DNA of 64,000 nucleotides from Nakamurella deserti (GTDB taxonomy: Bacteria; Actinomycetota; Actinomycetes; Mycobacteriales; Nakamurellaceae), in NCBI RefSeq assembly GCF_003260015.1, contig NZ_QCXS01000002.1, forward strand, positions 682,001 to 746,000, read 5' to 3'. The first letter of the stretch is position 1. The number at the start of each line of letters is the position of its first letter. Position numbers and translations under genes: made by a program. The notes beneath the pieces are model-generated. The model was not told where the DNA came from and ran no database searches. It saw only the letters and a list, made by a program, of their open reading frames with translations. Shown piece after piece: positions 56,826 to 64,000 of the stretch.

Positions 56826-57056
56826 GTGGACGTCAGGATCGGTGTCTCGGACACCGCACGTGAGCTCGTGGTCAATTCGGCCTCGCAGCCGGACGAGATC
56901 GAGGCTCAGGTGGTCGCGGCGTTCGCCGATGCCACGTCGACCTTGACCCTGGTCGACGAGAAGGGCCGTCGTGTGCTGATCCCGGCGGCGAAGATCGCCT
57001 ACGTCGAGATCGCGCCGGCGGACGGCCGCCGCGTCGGATTCATGCTCGCCGATTGA
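56826..57056 (+). CDS. DUF3107 family protein
   Basis: 76 residues: VDVRIGVSDTARELVVNSAS, then LTLVDEKGRRVLIPAAKIAYVEI. It belongs to the DUF3107 family (TB9.4-like, Rv3208A), found beside a TetR gene in mycobacteria. Function unknown. GTG 56826 has GGAGG upstream; a strong terminator follows. Confidence 0.88.
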   Translation: MDVRIGVSDTARELVVNSASQPDEIEAQVVAAFADATSTLTLVDEKGRRVLIPAAKIAYVEIAPADGRRVGFMLAD

Positions 57057-57068
57057 GTTCACTCGTTC

Positions 57069-57112
57069 CGCCACGACCGCACGTCCCGCCGGGACGTGCG
57101 GTCGTGGCGTTT
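57069..57112 (+). terminator. Strong terminator after the DUF3107 gene
   Basis: A perfect 19-bp stem (57069-57087 with 57091-57109) and 3-nt loop, followed by TTT. It begins 13 bp after the stop codon. Being symmetrical, it could also stop transcription from the opposite side. Confidence 0.88.
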
Positions 57113-57942
57113 CCGGGCGTGGACGTGGCAGCGACCGCGCATGGCCGGCCGGGTGATCTGCGGTGTCCGGTGTCCGGTGTTCGGCTGTCGGGCACTGATG
57201 TGGGACCACGGTGGTCGTGGTCGGTGCTCGAGGCGGGCGTTGTCGGCCCGGTGGGATCGGGGATTGTGTCGGCAGGTGGCCCGGGCCGACCGCCCGCGCC
57301 CGGATCGACGGCGGGCCGACCGGGCCTGAGCGGGCTGACCCGCGTGCCTGGATTGATGGCGGTCCGACCGGGCCGCGCGGGGCCGACCCGCGCGTACCCG
57401 GGTCCACGGTGGGCCGACCGGTCGTGAGCGGGCTGACCCGCGTGCCTGGGTTGATGGCGGGCCGACTGGGACTGCCCGGCCGACCGCGCCTCCCTGGGCC
57501 GATCGCGCGTGCCTGGGCCGATCGCGCGTGCCCGAATCGACGGCGCGCCGACCGGGCCCGCCCGGGGCCGACCTGCGTGCCCGGACCGATCGCGCGTGCC
57601 CGGATTGACGGCGGGCCGACTGGGCCTGCCTGGGCCGACCCGCCTGCCTGGGTTGATGGCGGGCCGACCGCGCCTCCCTGGGCCGACCGCGCGTGCCCGG
57701 ACCGACCGCGCGTGCCCGGATTGACGGTGGGCCGATCGGGCCTGCCCCGGCCGACCCGCCTGGCTGGGTTGATGGCCCCATAGGGCTTGCCGGGGGCCGA
57801 CCGTCTGTGCCCGGATCGACAGTGGGCCGACCGGGCCTGCCCGGGTCGACCAAACTGCCTGTATTGCTGGTGGGCCGACCGTGCCCGCCCGGGGGCGGAC
57901 CCGCCTGCCCGGACCGATGGCGGGCCGACAAGGAGCGCCGAA
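57113..57942. other. Intergenic region DUF3107 / tetR with a repeat array
   Basis: 830 bp between convergent genes. From about 57290 it is occupied by degenerate repeats. The stretch before that (57113-57290) shows nothing I can name. Confidence 0.5.
57290..57930. repeat. Degenerate ~24/48-bp GC-rich tandem array
   Basis: Repeated modules of the form GGGCCGACC-GGGCCTGCC-TGGGCCGACC-CGCGTGCC-TGGGTTGATGGC recur with variable length and many substitutions; anchors GGGCCGACC and GGGTTGATGGC (or GGATTGACGGC) return many times. Every frame is open on both strands, with Arg/Pro/Gly-rich translations, so I regard it as non-coding. Confidence 0.85.
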
Positions 57943-58560
57943 TCAGTGCGGCTGGCGGGGGAAGCGGGAAATGCCCCGCCACGCCAGGGTGTGCACCAGC
58001 TCCACCGCTTCGGTCAGCGGAACAACCGACTTCTGCGCGAGCCAGTACCGGGCGCTGACCTGGGAGACGCCGACGAGACCGGCGGCGAGCAGCCGCCCGC
58101 GGGCCTGGTCGACCCCGGTGTCGTTGATGATGGGTTCGGCGATCGCTTCGATGCAGCCCTGGGTCATGACCTCGACGATGCGGTTGACCTCGGGGTTGCC
58201 GGACAGGTCGGACTCGAAGACGAGGCGGTGCACCTGGTCGGTGCCACCCACGAAGTCGAAGATCGCCTCGACCGCACGGTGCACCCGGACGTCGTTGTCG
58301 TCGGTGGACGCGATGGCGGTACGGACCTGGCGGACCAGATCGTCGGCGGCCTGGTCTACGAGCGCGATGTACAGCTCGAGCTTGGACGGGAAATGCTGGT
58401 AGAGCACGGGTTTGGAGACGCCGGCACGCTCGGCGATGTCGTCCATGGCGGCGGCGTGGTAACCCTGATCGACGAAGGCGGCACGGGCTGCGGTGAGCAG
58501 CTGAGCACGCCGGACGGCACGGCTGAGCCGCGGAGTCTGCGTGCCTGTCGCGTCCGTCAT
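57943..58560 (-). CDS. TetR family transcriptional regulator
   Basis: 205 residues. N-terminal HTH: RRAQLLTAARAAFVDQGYHAAAMDDIAERAGVSKPVLYQHFPSK (in parts), with a helical ligand/dimer domain after it (LVFESDLSGNPEVNRIV). It matches the Rv3208-type TetR found beside the DUF3107, DUF3152 and moeZ genes. ATG 58560. The ligand is unknown. Confidence 0.9.
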   Translation of the reverse strand: MTDATGTQTPRLSRAVRRAQLLTAARAAFVDQGYHAAAMDDIAERAGVSKPVLYQHFPSKLELYIALVDQAADDLVRQVRTAIASTDDNDVRVHRAVEAIFDFVGGTDQVHRLVFESDLSGNPEVNRIVEVMTQGCIEAIAEPIINDTGVDQARGRLLAAGLVGVSQVSARYWLAQKSVVPLTEAVELVHTLAWRGISRFPRQPH

Positions 58561-59363
58561 CACTCCCCGTTCCTGTCTGCCGGCTGACTCTATCGTCGGC
58601 GGTCCGTCGAGCACACCGCTTTCACGCCGCGTCCGCGGCGGGCTCGAGCGGGGACCGGCCGGTGTGGTCGCCACGGAGCGTCACGCGGCGGGCCAGATCG
58701 GCCGGCGCGATGTCCGGGAGCATGCCCGTGGTGGCGGCGCGATGTCGTCGCGGTGCATCGGGGACCACGGCACCGGGCGTGCCGAGGTCGTACGGGTGCC
58801 GCGACGCGGACCCGGGGCCGGTTGCGGGGACCGACTCGGCAACGCCGGGGCTGACGACCCGTGCGGGCGGCAGCACCCGTCGGTCGTCGGGGCGTGCGTC
58901 GGTGGCGTCGAACTCCGGTGTCGCGGTCGGCAGGCGGTGAGGAGCGTGTGCGGGTGGGCGCGGGCGGCCTCCGCCGGCTACAGGGGGCACCCGGAAGCAG
59001 CATCCGCAGGCCCCCGCGCCGTCGAGCGGGGCGGCGTCGGGCTGGTTCGCGGCGGGCCAGGATGTCGCCGAACGCGAGCCGCTACGGCTACGCGGACGTG
59101 GGTGTCAGCGCCGGTCGGAACGATGATCAGCCGGTCGACCAGTTCCGTGTCGGACCGGGGGAGTGACGAGGATCCCGCCGGCCCCTCCGTCGATACGGGT
59201 CCACGGCTGGTCGGGGTCGAGGCAGTGACCCCCCGCTGGTCGGGGGAGCGCGGCACGGCACGGCAGCCCAGCCGGGAATGGCAACGGTCGGTGTACTGGC
59301 CGGTGGTGACGGCCGACGTCGGCGGGACCGGTCGGCCGTCGGCCCATCCGGCAAGATGGAACG
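58561..59363. other. Divergent region tetR / alpha-beta hydrolase
   Basis: 803 bp. It contains promoters for both neighbours and one possible small minus-strand gene (58622-58990). From 58991 to 59363 I see no supported gene. Confidence 0.4.
58622..58990 (-). CDS. Possible small hypothetical protein
   Basis: 122-residue frame from ATG 58990, Pro/Arg/Ala-rich in its first half and more ordinary at the C-terminus (MLPDIAPADLARRVTLRGDHTGRSPLEP). No ribosome site, domain or homologue is recognised. It may be real because the end looks protein-like, but chance openness is the simpler explanation. Confidence 0.25.
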   Translation of the reverse strand: MPPVAGGGRPRPPAHAPHRLPTATPEFDATDARPDDRRVLPPARVVSPGVAESVPATGPGSASRHPYDLGTPGAVVPDAPRRHRAATTGMLPDIAPADLARRVTLRGDHTGRSPLEPAADAA

Positions 59364-60386
59364 GTGACCAGGCCCATCGCGTTCTCCGGACCAACTCCCC
59401 GGGACGAGCTGGCGGCGTGGACGACGGCGGCTCTCGGGCCGGAGCTGGCGACGGCGGCGTTACCCATGTCGGCGCTGCCCTGGCCGGGTGAGTCGGTGGT
59501 CCCGGGCGGTGGTGACGACGAACAGGCGGTGTTCGTCCGTACGACCCGCTCGGAGCGCCGGCCGCTGCCGACGGATGAGGCGTTCTACGTCCACGGGCTG
59601 GCGGGAGCCGCCGCGAACTGGACGGCGCTGGCCGGGCTGCTGTCGTCGCTGGCGACCGGGTACGCACCGGACCTGCCGGGCAGTGGCCGGTCGGATCCGC
59701 CCCGACAGGGTGACTACTCCGTGGCCGAGCAGGTCCGGGTGCTGGCGGCGCTGATCCGCGACACGGCGCGCGGACCGGTGCATCTCGTGGGCAACTCGCT
59801 CGGCGGGTTCCTCAGCACGATGCTCGCCGCCCGGCACCCGGAGCTGTTCCGTTCGCTGACCTTGATCTCACCGGCGGTGCCGGACTTCCGGTTGACGCGC
59901 GACCGGGGAGCGGACTCGCGGTTGGCCGCGTTGCTGGCGCCGGGACTCGGACGGCTGGTGGAGCCCCGGATGGCGGGCATCCCTGCCGAACAACGCGTGC
60001 GCGGCATGGTCGAGGTCTGCTTCGGCGATCCCTCCGCAGTGAGTGAAGCGGACAGCGTCGCGGCTGCCGTGGAGTACGCCTGGCGCGCCGATCTGCCCTG
60101 GGGACAACGGGCGGTGCTCGAACAGTTGCGGGAGCTGATCAAGGCCTACGTCACCCCCAGACACCGCTCGTACTGGGCGTCCGCCGCGCAGGTGCGGATC
60201 CCCACGCTGGTCGTGTGGGGAACCCGGGACCGGCTCGTCGATGTCCGGCTCGCGGAGCGGACCGCGGCAGCCTTCCCGGACAGTCGCATGCTGGTGCTCG
60301 CCGGGGTCGGTCACGTCGCCCAGATGGAGGCTCCGGTACCGGTGGCCCGGGCAATGGCAGCGCTGTGGTCCGAATCCCGCCAATGA
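59364..60386 (+). CDS. Alpha/beta hydrolase
   Basis: 340 residues. A nucleophile elbow GNSLGGF (Ser), an Asp in WGTRDRLVD and a His in GVGHVAQME form a complete catalytic triad; the oxyanion region is VHGLAGAAANW. The substrate is unknown. GTG 59364. It is followed by the DUF3152 and moeZ genes in the same direction. Confidence 0.9.
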   Translation: MTRPIAFSGPTPRDELAAWTTAALGPELATAALPMSALPWPGESVVPGGGDDEQAVFVRTTRSERRPLPTDEAFYVHGLAGAAANWTALAGLLSSLATGYAPDLPGSGRSDPPRQGDYSVAEQVRVLAALIRDTARGPVHLVGNSLGGFLSTMLAARHPELFRSLTLISPAVPDFRLTRDRGADSRLAALLAPGLGRLVEPRMAGIPAEQRVRGMVEVCFGDPSAVSEADSVAAAVEYAWRADLPWGQRAVLEQLRELIKAYVTPRHRSYWASAAQVRIPTLVVWGTRDRLVDVRLAERTAAAFPDSRMLVLAGVGHVAQMEAPVPVARAMAALWSESRQ

Positions 60387-60484
60387 CCCCGGCGTACTGA
60401 CGCTGGGTAGGCACGGGTGTGCAGGGTGCCACCTTCGGGCGCGGCGCAGGGGACGTCCGCAGGCCCTGTGGCACGCTACGCAGC

Positions 60485-62104
60485 GTGAGCAGCTCCGGTC
60501 CCGACCGTCCCCGCACGAGCGGGTCGGCGCGGCAGCCGACCGGCGACGGGTCAGCGCCGCGACCGACAACTGAGCCCGATGGGTGGACACCTCCCCGTCC
60601 GAACGCACCGCGCGGCGGGCGGGCCACGCCGACGCCGCCGGATCGCGACGCGGCGAGCGCCGGCGTCCCGCGGTACGCCCCGCCGTCGAGTTTCGATCAG
60701 CGCGATCGTGCCGACCGTGGACGCCCGGCACCTCCGTCGCCCGGCCGGGCCGCTGACGGTCGCACCCGTGGGATCTCCGACGCGGTGGACCGGGCTGATC
60801 TCGGCCGGCCGTCTGGGCCGGCGTCACGCTGGCGTACGCGAGGCGAATCGGTCGTCGCCGCGAGTGCCCGCCCTGTCGATCGCAGCGCACTGTGGGACGA
60901 CGGCCGCGACCCGCGGCGGCCCCGACGTCCGGTGGGTACCGATCCCCGTCGGGCAGCGGGCGGGCCCGAGCGACCTCCAGGGTCCGGTCGTCCCGGTGCC
61001 GGTGGGCCGCGCGACGACAGTCCGGCGGCGGATCGCCGTAACAGTCGTCCGCGTCCACCCGTGGGGCCCGCGGCGCCGGCAGGCGGTTGGGGGTCGCGCC
61101 TCCACCGGCGCTACGGCTGGCGCCTTGTCGCCGCACCGTTCCTTGCTGCGCTGACGGTGATCACCGTCGTGCTGATCGCCCGCACTCCGGACGCCGCCGC
61201 CCCGGCGGGTCCACAGGTGGCCGGTGTGCTGCCGGCGTCGGAGTCGGCCACGTCCGTGGCGCCGTTGCCCGGCGTCCCCCGGGCGCCGTCCGGTACCACC
61301 GACGGCGTTTCGCCGGGGACTGCGGCCACCGGTACCGAGGCCGTGCCACCACCGGTCGCCGCCCCGACGAACGAGCCGACATCGTCGTCCGCCGAGGCGG
61401 TCCCGTCGTCGGTACCGACGGATCCCGGCGAGGTCCTCCCGCCGAACCTGGCCGTCGGTGCGTTGCCGGCGGGCGAGCCGTTCGCCGTCGCCGGCGACGG
61501 CTCCTACCGCATCGTGGGTGGCGCCGGTCCCCAGGCGGGTTCCTCGCCCACCGTGGTGCGATACACGGTGGAGATCGAGAACGGTGTCACCCCCACGGAG
61601 GGCGACGAGGCCTTCGCGCAGTTCGTCGAACGCACGCTCGCCGATCCCCGGAGCTGGACGACCGTCAAGGGGGTGTCGCTGCAGCGCGTCGACGCCGGTA
61701 CCGCCGATCCGGACTTCCGGGTCACGCTGACCAGCCAGCAGACGGTGCGCGGCATGTGCGGATTCAGTGTGCCGTTGGAGTCCTCGTGTTACACCCGCGC
61801 CCAGGGGCGGGTCGTCATCAACGACGCCCGGTGGGTGCGCGGGGCGCTCACCTACGGCGGCGATCTGACGGCGTACCGGGAGTACGCGGTGAACCACGAG
61901 GTGGGCCACGCGCTGGGCTACGGGCACCAACCGTGCGGGGAGAACACCGCCCTGGCGCCGGTGATGATGCAGCAGTCGTGGAGCGCGTCGAACGACGCAC
62001 TCGCCGGCATCAACGGATCCACCCCGGCCGACGGGAAGGCATGTGCCGCCAATCCGTGGCCGGACCCCGCCGGCGCTGAGCAGGCTGCCGCCCCCACCGG
62101 TTGA
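60485..62104 (+). CDS. DUF3152 membrane-anchored metzincin-like protein
   Basis: 539 residues from GTG 60485. A long Arg/Pro/Ser-rich cytoplasmic N-terminus (~1-205), one TM helix (~215-235), a Pro/Thr-rich linker, then the extracytoplasmic DUF3152 domain (~335-530). Within it NHEVGHALGYGHQPC matches the HExxHxxGxxH zinc site of metzincin proteases, and four Cys nearby may form disulphides. Probably a secreted-side zinc peptidase of unknown target. Related to Rv3207c. Confidence 0.87.
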   Translation: MSSSGPDRPRTSGSARQPTGDGSAPRPTTEPDGWTPPRPNAPRGGRATPTPPDRDAASAGVPRYAPPSSFDQRDRADRGRPAPPSPGRAADGRTRGISDAVDRADLGRPSGPASRWRTRGESVVAASARPVDRSALWDDGRDPRRPRRPVGTDPRRAAGGPERPPGSGRPGAGGPRDDSPAADRRNSRPRPPVGPAAPAGGWGSRLHRRYGWRLVAAPFLAALTVITVVLIARTPDAAAPAGPQVAGVLPASESATSVAPLPGVPRAPSGTTDGVSPGTAATGTEAVPPPVAAPTNEPTSSSAEAVPSSVPTDPGEVLPPNLAVGALPAGEPFAVAGDGSYRIVGGAGPQAGSSPTVVRYTVEIENGVTPTEGDEAFAQFVERTLADPRSWTTVKGVSLQRVDAGTADPDFRVTLTSQQTVRGMCGFSVPLESSCYTRAQGRVVINDARWVRGALTYGGDLTAYREYAVNHEVGHALGYGHQPCGENTALAPVMMQQSWSASNDALAGINGSTPADGKACAANPWPDPAGAEQAAAPTG

Positions 62105-62170
62105 CCACTTGCAGAGTGCCGTGAGCCGTCCGTACCCGGGTCCTCCGGCGGCGGGGGCAGACTTGACGGC

Positions 62171-63367
62171 ATGACCCCTGCCGCCCCCCGGATCCCGCCC
62201 CTGGTGGAACCCGGCCCGCCACTCTCCCGCGCGGAACTCGACCGCTACTCCCGCCACGTGCTGCTGCCCGACGTCGGAGCTGTCGGCCAGCGTCGACTGC
62301 GTGCCGCGCGGGTCGCCGTCATCGGAGCCGGGGGACTCGGATCGCCGATCCTGACCTACCTGACCGCAGCGGGTGTCGGGACGATCGGCGTCGTGGATTT
62401 CGATGTCGTCGAGGAGAGCAATCTGCAGCGGCAGACCGTGCACGGCGTCGAGGACGTCGGACGGGCGAAGGTCGAGTCCGCCGTCGCGGCGGTCCGGCGG
62501 ATCGACCCGACCGTGGACATCCGGGCCATCCCGGTGCGGTTGACAGCCGACAACGCGCTGAGCGTCTTGTCCGGCTACGACCTCGTTCTCGACGGGACCG
62601 ACAACTTCGCGACCCGATACCTCGTCAACGACGTCTGTGTGCTGCTGGGCATCCCCTGTGTCTGGGGGTCGGTGTTCCGCTTCGAGGGCCAGGTCAGCGT
62701 GTTCTGGGCGGCACGCGGTCCGCAGTACCGGGACCTGTTCCCGACGCCACCGCCGCCCGGGAGCGTCCCGTCCTGTGGTGAGGGCGGGGTGTTGGGCGTG
62801 GTCTGCGCCGTCGTCGGGTCGTTGATGGCCACCGAAGCGGTCAAGCTGATCTGTGGGGTCGGAGAGCCTTTGCTCGGGCGGGTGTTGACCTATGACGCGT
62901 TGCGTGCCGGCTTCCGGACGCTGACCGTGCGCCCGGATCCCGCAGCGGTGCCGGTCACGGGTCTCGTCGACTACGACCAGTGGTGCGGCTCGCCGGCCGC
63001 CGGGCCGGAAGCTGTGGAGGCTGCGGAGTTGTCGGCGGCTGAGCTCGACATCCTGAGGTCCGGGAGTGAGGTGATCACCGTGGTCGACGTCCGGGAGCCG
63101 TCCGAACATCACCTGGGGCTGATCCCAGGTTCGCTCGGGATCCCGCTGGCTCGGGTGACCGACGAGGACTCGCTGGCTGTGCTGCGGGCGGCCGCGGACT
63201 CGGGACGGATCGTCGTGTACTGCGCGTCGGGGGTCCGCTCCGCGCGGGCGGTCGTCGCGCTCACCGACCGGGGCGTACCCGCCGCCGGGCTCACGGGTGG
63301 GTTCACGGCGTGGACCCGGTCCGGTGGCGCGGTGGTCGGACCGGACGCCGTGGCGACGCGGGCCTGA
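62171..63367 (+). CDS. moeZ: Adenylyltransferase/sulfurtransferase MoeZ (MoeB-rhodanese fusion)
   Basis: 398 residues. The N-terminal ThiF/E1-like domain (~20-265) has GAGGLGSPI, NLQRQTVHG and DGTDNFATRYLVND; it adenylates the C-terminal glycine of sulphur-carrier proteins. The C-terminal rhodanese domain (~295-390) has the persulphide Cys in YCASGVRSA. It supplies sulphur for molybdopterin, cysteine or thiamine carriers. Corresponds to Rv3206c by context. Confidence 0.94.
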   Translation: MTPAAPRIPPLVEPGPPLSRAELDRYSRHVLLPDVGAVGQRRLRAARVAVIGAGGLGSPILTYLTAAGVGTIGVVDFDVVEESNLQRQTVHGVEDVGRAKVESAVAAVRRIDPTVDIRAIPVRLTADNALSVLSGYDLVLDGTDNFATRYLVNDVCVLLGIPCVWGSVFRFEGQVSVFWAARGPQYRDLFPTPPPPGSVPSCGEGGVLGVVCAVVGSLMATEAVKLICGVGEPLLGRVLTYDALRAGFRTLTVRPDPAAVPVTGLVDYDQWCGSPAAGPEAVEAAELSAAELDILRSGSEVITVVDVREPSEHHLGLIPGSLGIPLARVTDEDSLAVLRAAADSGRIVVYCASGVRSARAVVALTDRGVPAAGLTGGFTAWTRSGGAVVGPDAVATRA

Positions 63368-63391
63368 GTGCAGCCGGTAGCGTCTGCTGCC

Positions 63392-64000
63392 GTGAGCGCG
63401 CCGCCTGACCACGTCCGGTCGGCGTTCGGCGTCCCCGGGGAGGTACCCCACCGGATGTCCGGTGGCCGGGGCGGGACCTACCGGTGCGGGAGCGTCGTCC
63501 TCAAGCGCACCGACGACTCCGCCGAATCCTCGTGGCTGGCCGGGACGTTCGAGCAGTTGTGGGTGCCAGGCGTCCGGGTCGCCCGGCCGGTCCGCTCGTC
63601 GGACGGACGATGGGTCATCGCCGGCTGGACCGCCCACCGCTACGTGGTTGGCCGGTCCGCGCCGCGCTTCACCGACATCATCGAGGTCGGGCAGCGACTG
63701 CACGCGACGTTGGTCGACCTGCCGCGCCCGCGCTTCCTGGACGACCGTGACACCGTCTGGTCGTGGGCCGACCGGCTGTCCTGGGGGGACGCGCCGGCGG
63801 ACGACCGCCGATTGGGCGACGGAGTGGGGGCGGCCGCTTTCGCGGAGCTGGCCGCAGGTCGCCGTCCCGTCGACCTGCCACACCAACTGGTGCACGGCGA
63901 CCTCACGGGCAACGTGCTCTTCGCCGGTGCCGCCCCGCCCGCGGTCATCGACATGACGCCGTACTGGCGTCCTGTCGCCTGGGCGAGCGCCGTGGTCGTG
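63392..64000 (+). CDS. TIGR02569 family protein, kinase-like fold (3' end cut by the window)
   Basis: 203 codons are visible from GTG 63392 to the window end. The sequence has GGRGGTYRCGSVVLKR (P-loop-like start), WVIAGWTAHRYV and LVHGDLTGNVLF followed by VIDMTPYWRP, an aminoglycoside-phosphotransferase-like catalytic HGD and metal-binding motif. TIGR02569 proteins follow moeZ in mycobacteria (Rv3205c). The substrate is unknown. Confidence 0.85.
   Translation, partial: MSAPPDHVRSAFGVPGEVPHRMSGGRGGTYRCGSVVLKRTDDSAESSWLAGTFEQLWVPGVRVARPVRSSDGRWVIAGWTAHRYVVGRSAPRFTDIIEVGQRLHATLVDLPRPRFLDDRDTVWSWADRLSWGDAPADDRRLGDGVGAAAFAELAAGRRPVDLPHQLVHGDLTGNVLFAGAAPPAVIDMTPYWRPVAWASAVVV

Noticed and set aside
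57059-57982. Arg/Pro-rich repeat protein across the 57.3-57.9 kb array
   Set aside because: All frames on both strands are open there and the amino-acid composition follows GC content. It would also overlap the terminator and the tetR end.

Overview
The window comes from a very GC-rich actinobacterium of the mycobacteria/Frankineae kind. The basis is extreme G/C in third codon positions, frequent GTG starts, ATGA/GTGA overlaps between operon genes, and gene orders known from Mycobacterium: aceE/DUF3052/ahpE; lprG/P55; argS-lysA-hom-thrC-thrB-rho-rpmE-prfA-prmC-tsaC-wecA-atp-DUF2550-cobalamin adenosyltransferase-murA; and DUF3107/TetR/DUF3152/moeZ/TIGR02569. NucS, the MurA Asp substitution and DUF1490-CtpC fit the same group. 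A Nakamurella-like genus is plausible but is only a guess.

Layout. 1-4.1 kb: aceE (3' end outside the window), a DUF3052 gene, a peroxiredoxin and tRNA-Val. 4.2-6.4 kb: a tightly overlapping PadR / DUF1048 / ABC ATPase / ABC permease operon. 6.5-12.5 kb: an AlaX-like editing protein, a frameshifted VOC gene, the LprG-P55 pair, a 113-bp direct repeat, a DJ-1/PfpI protein and a DUF3105 protein. 12.9-16.4 kb: a two-gene polysaccharide module, in which the second protein joins a probable c-di-GMP-binding MshEN domain to a membrane GT2 glycosyltransferase. 16.5-22 kb: a UvrA-like ABC protein, an MFS exporter, a winged-helix protein and tRNA-Arg. 22-26.6 kb: a CtpC-type P-type ATPase operon behind a Fur/Zur-like palindrome, then a DUF3105-DUF305 operon. 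26.8 kb: an unusual tRNA-like element in front of argS.

27-52.5 kb is conserved housekeeping: the Arg-tRNA, Lys and Thr block, Rho with a repeat-bearing insertion, L31, translation termination, tRNA t6A synthesis, the lipid-carrier glycosyltransferase WecA, and the complete F1Fo ATP synthase operon with separate b and delta subunits. 52.5-64 kb: cobalamin adenosyltransferase, MurA with Asp in place of the fosfomycin-reactive Cys, a 72-bp minisatellite, a sucrase/ferredoxin-like protein, NucS, DUF3107, a degenerate GC-rich repeat array of about 0.65 kb, a TetR regulator, an alpha/beta hydrolase, a DUF3152 metzincin-like protein, MoeZ and a truncated TIGR02569 kinase-fold protein.

I found no phage, transposon, CRISPR array or obvious defence island. 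The non-routine material is regulatory (the Fur/Zur-like box, the c-di-GMP-linked glycosyltransferase, the PadR operon with a non-canonical start), structural RNA (the tRNA-like element and the atpD-atpC hairpins) and repetitive (several in-frame or intergenic tandem repeats). Functions are assigned from motif and family recognition by eye; no database search was run.
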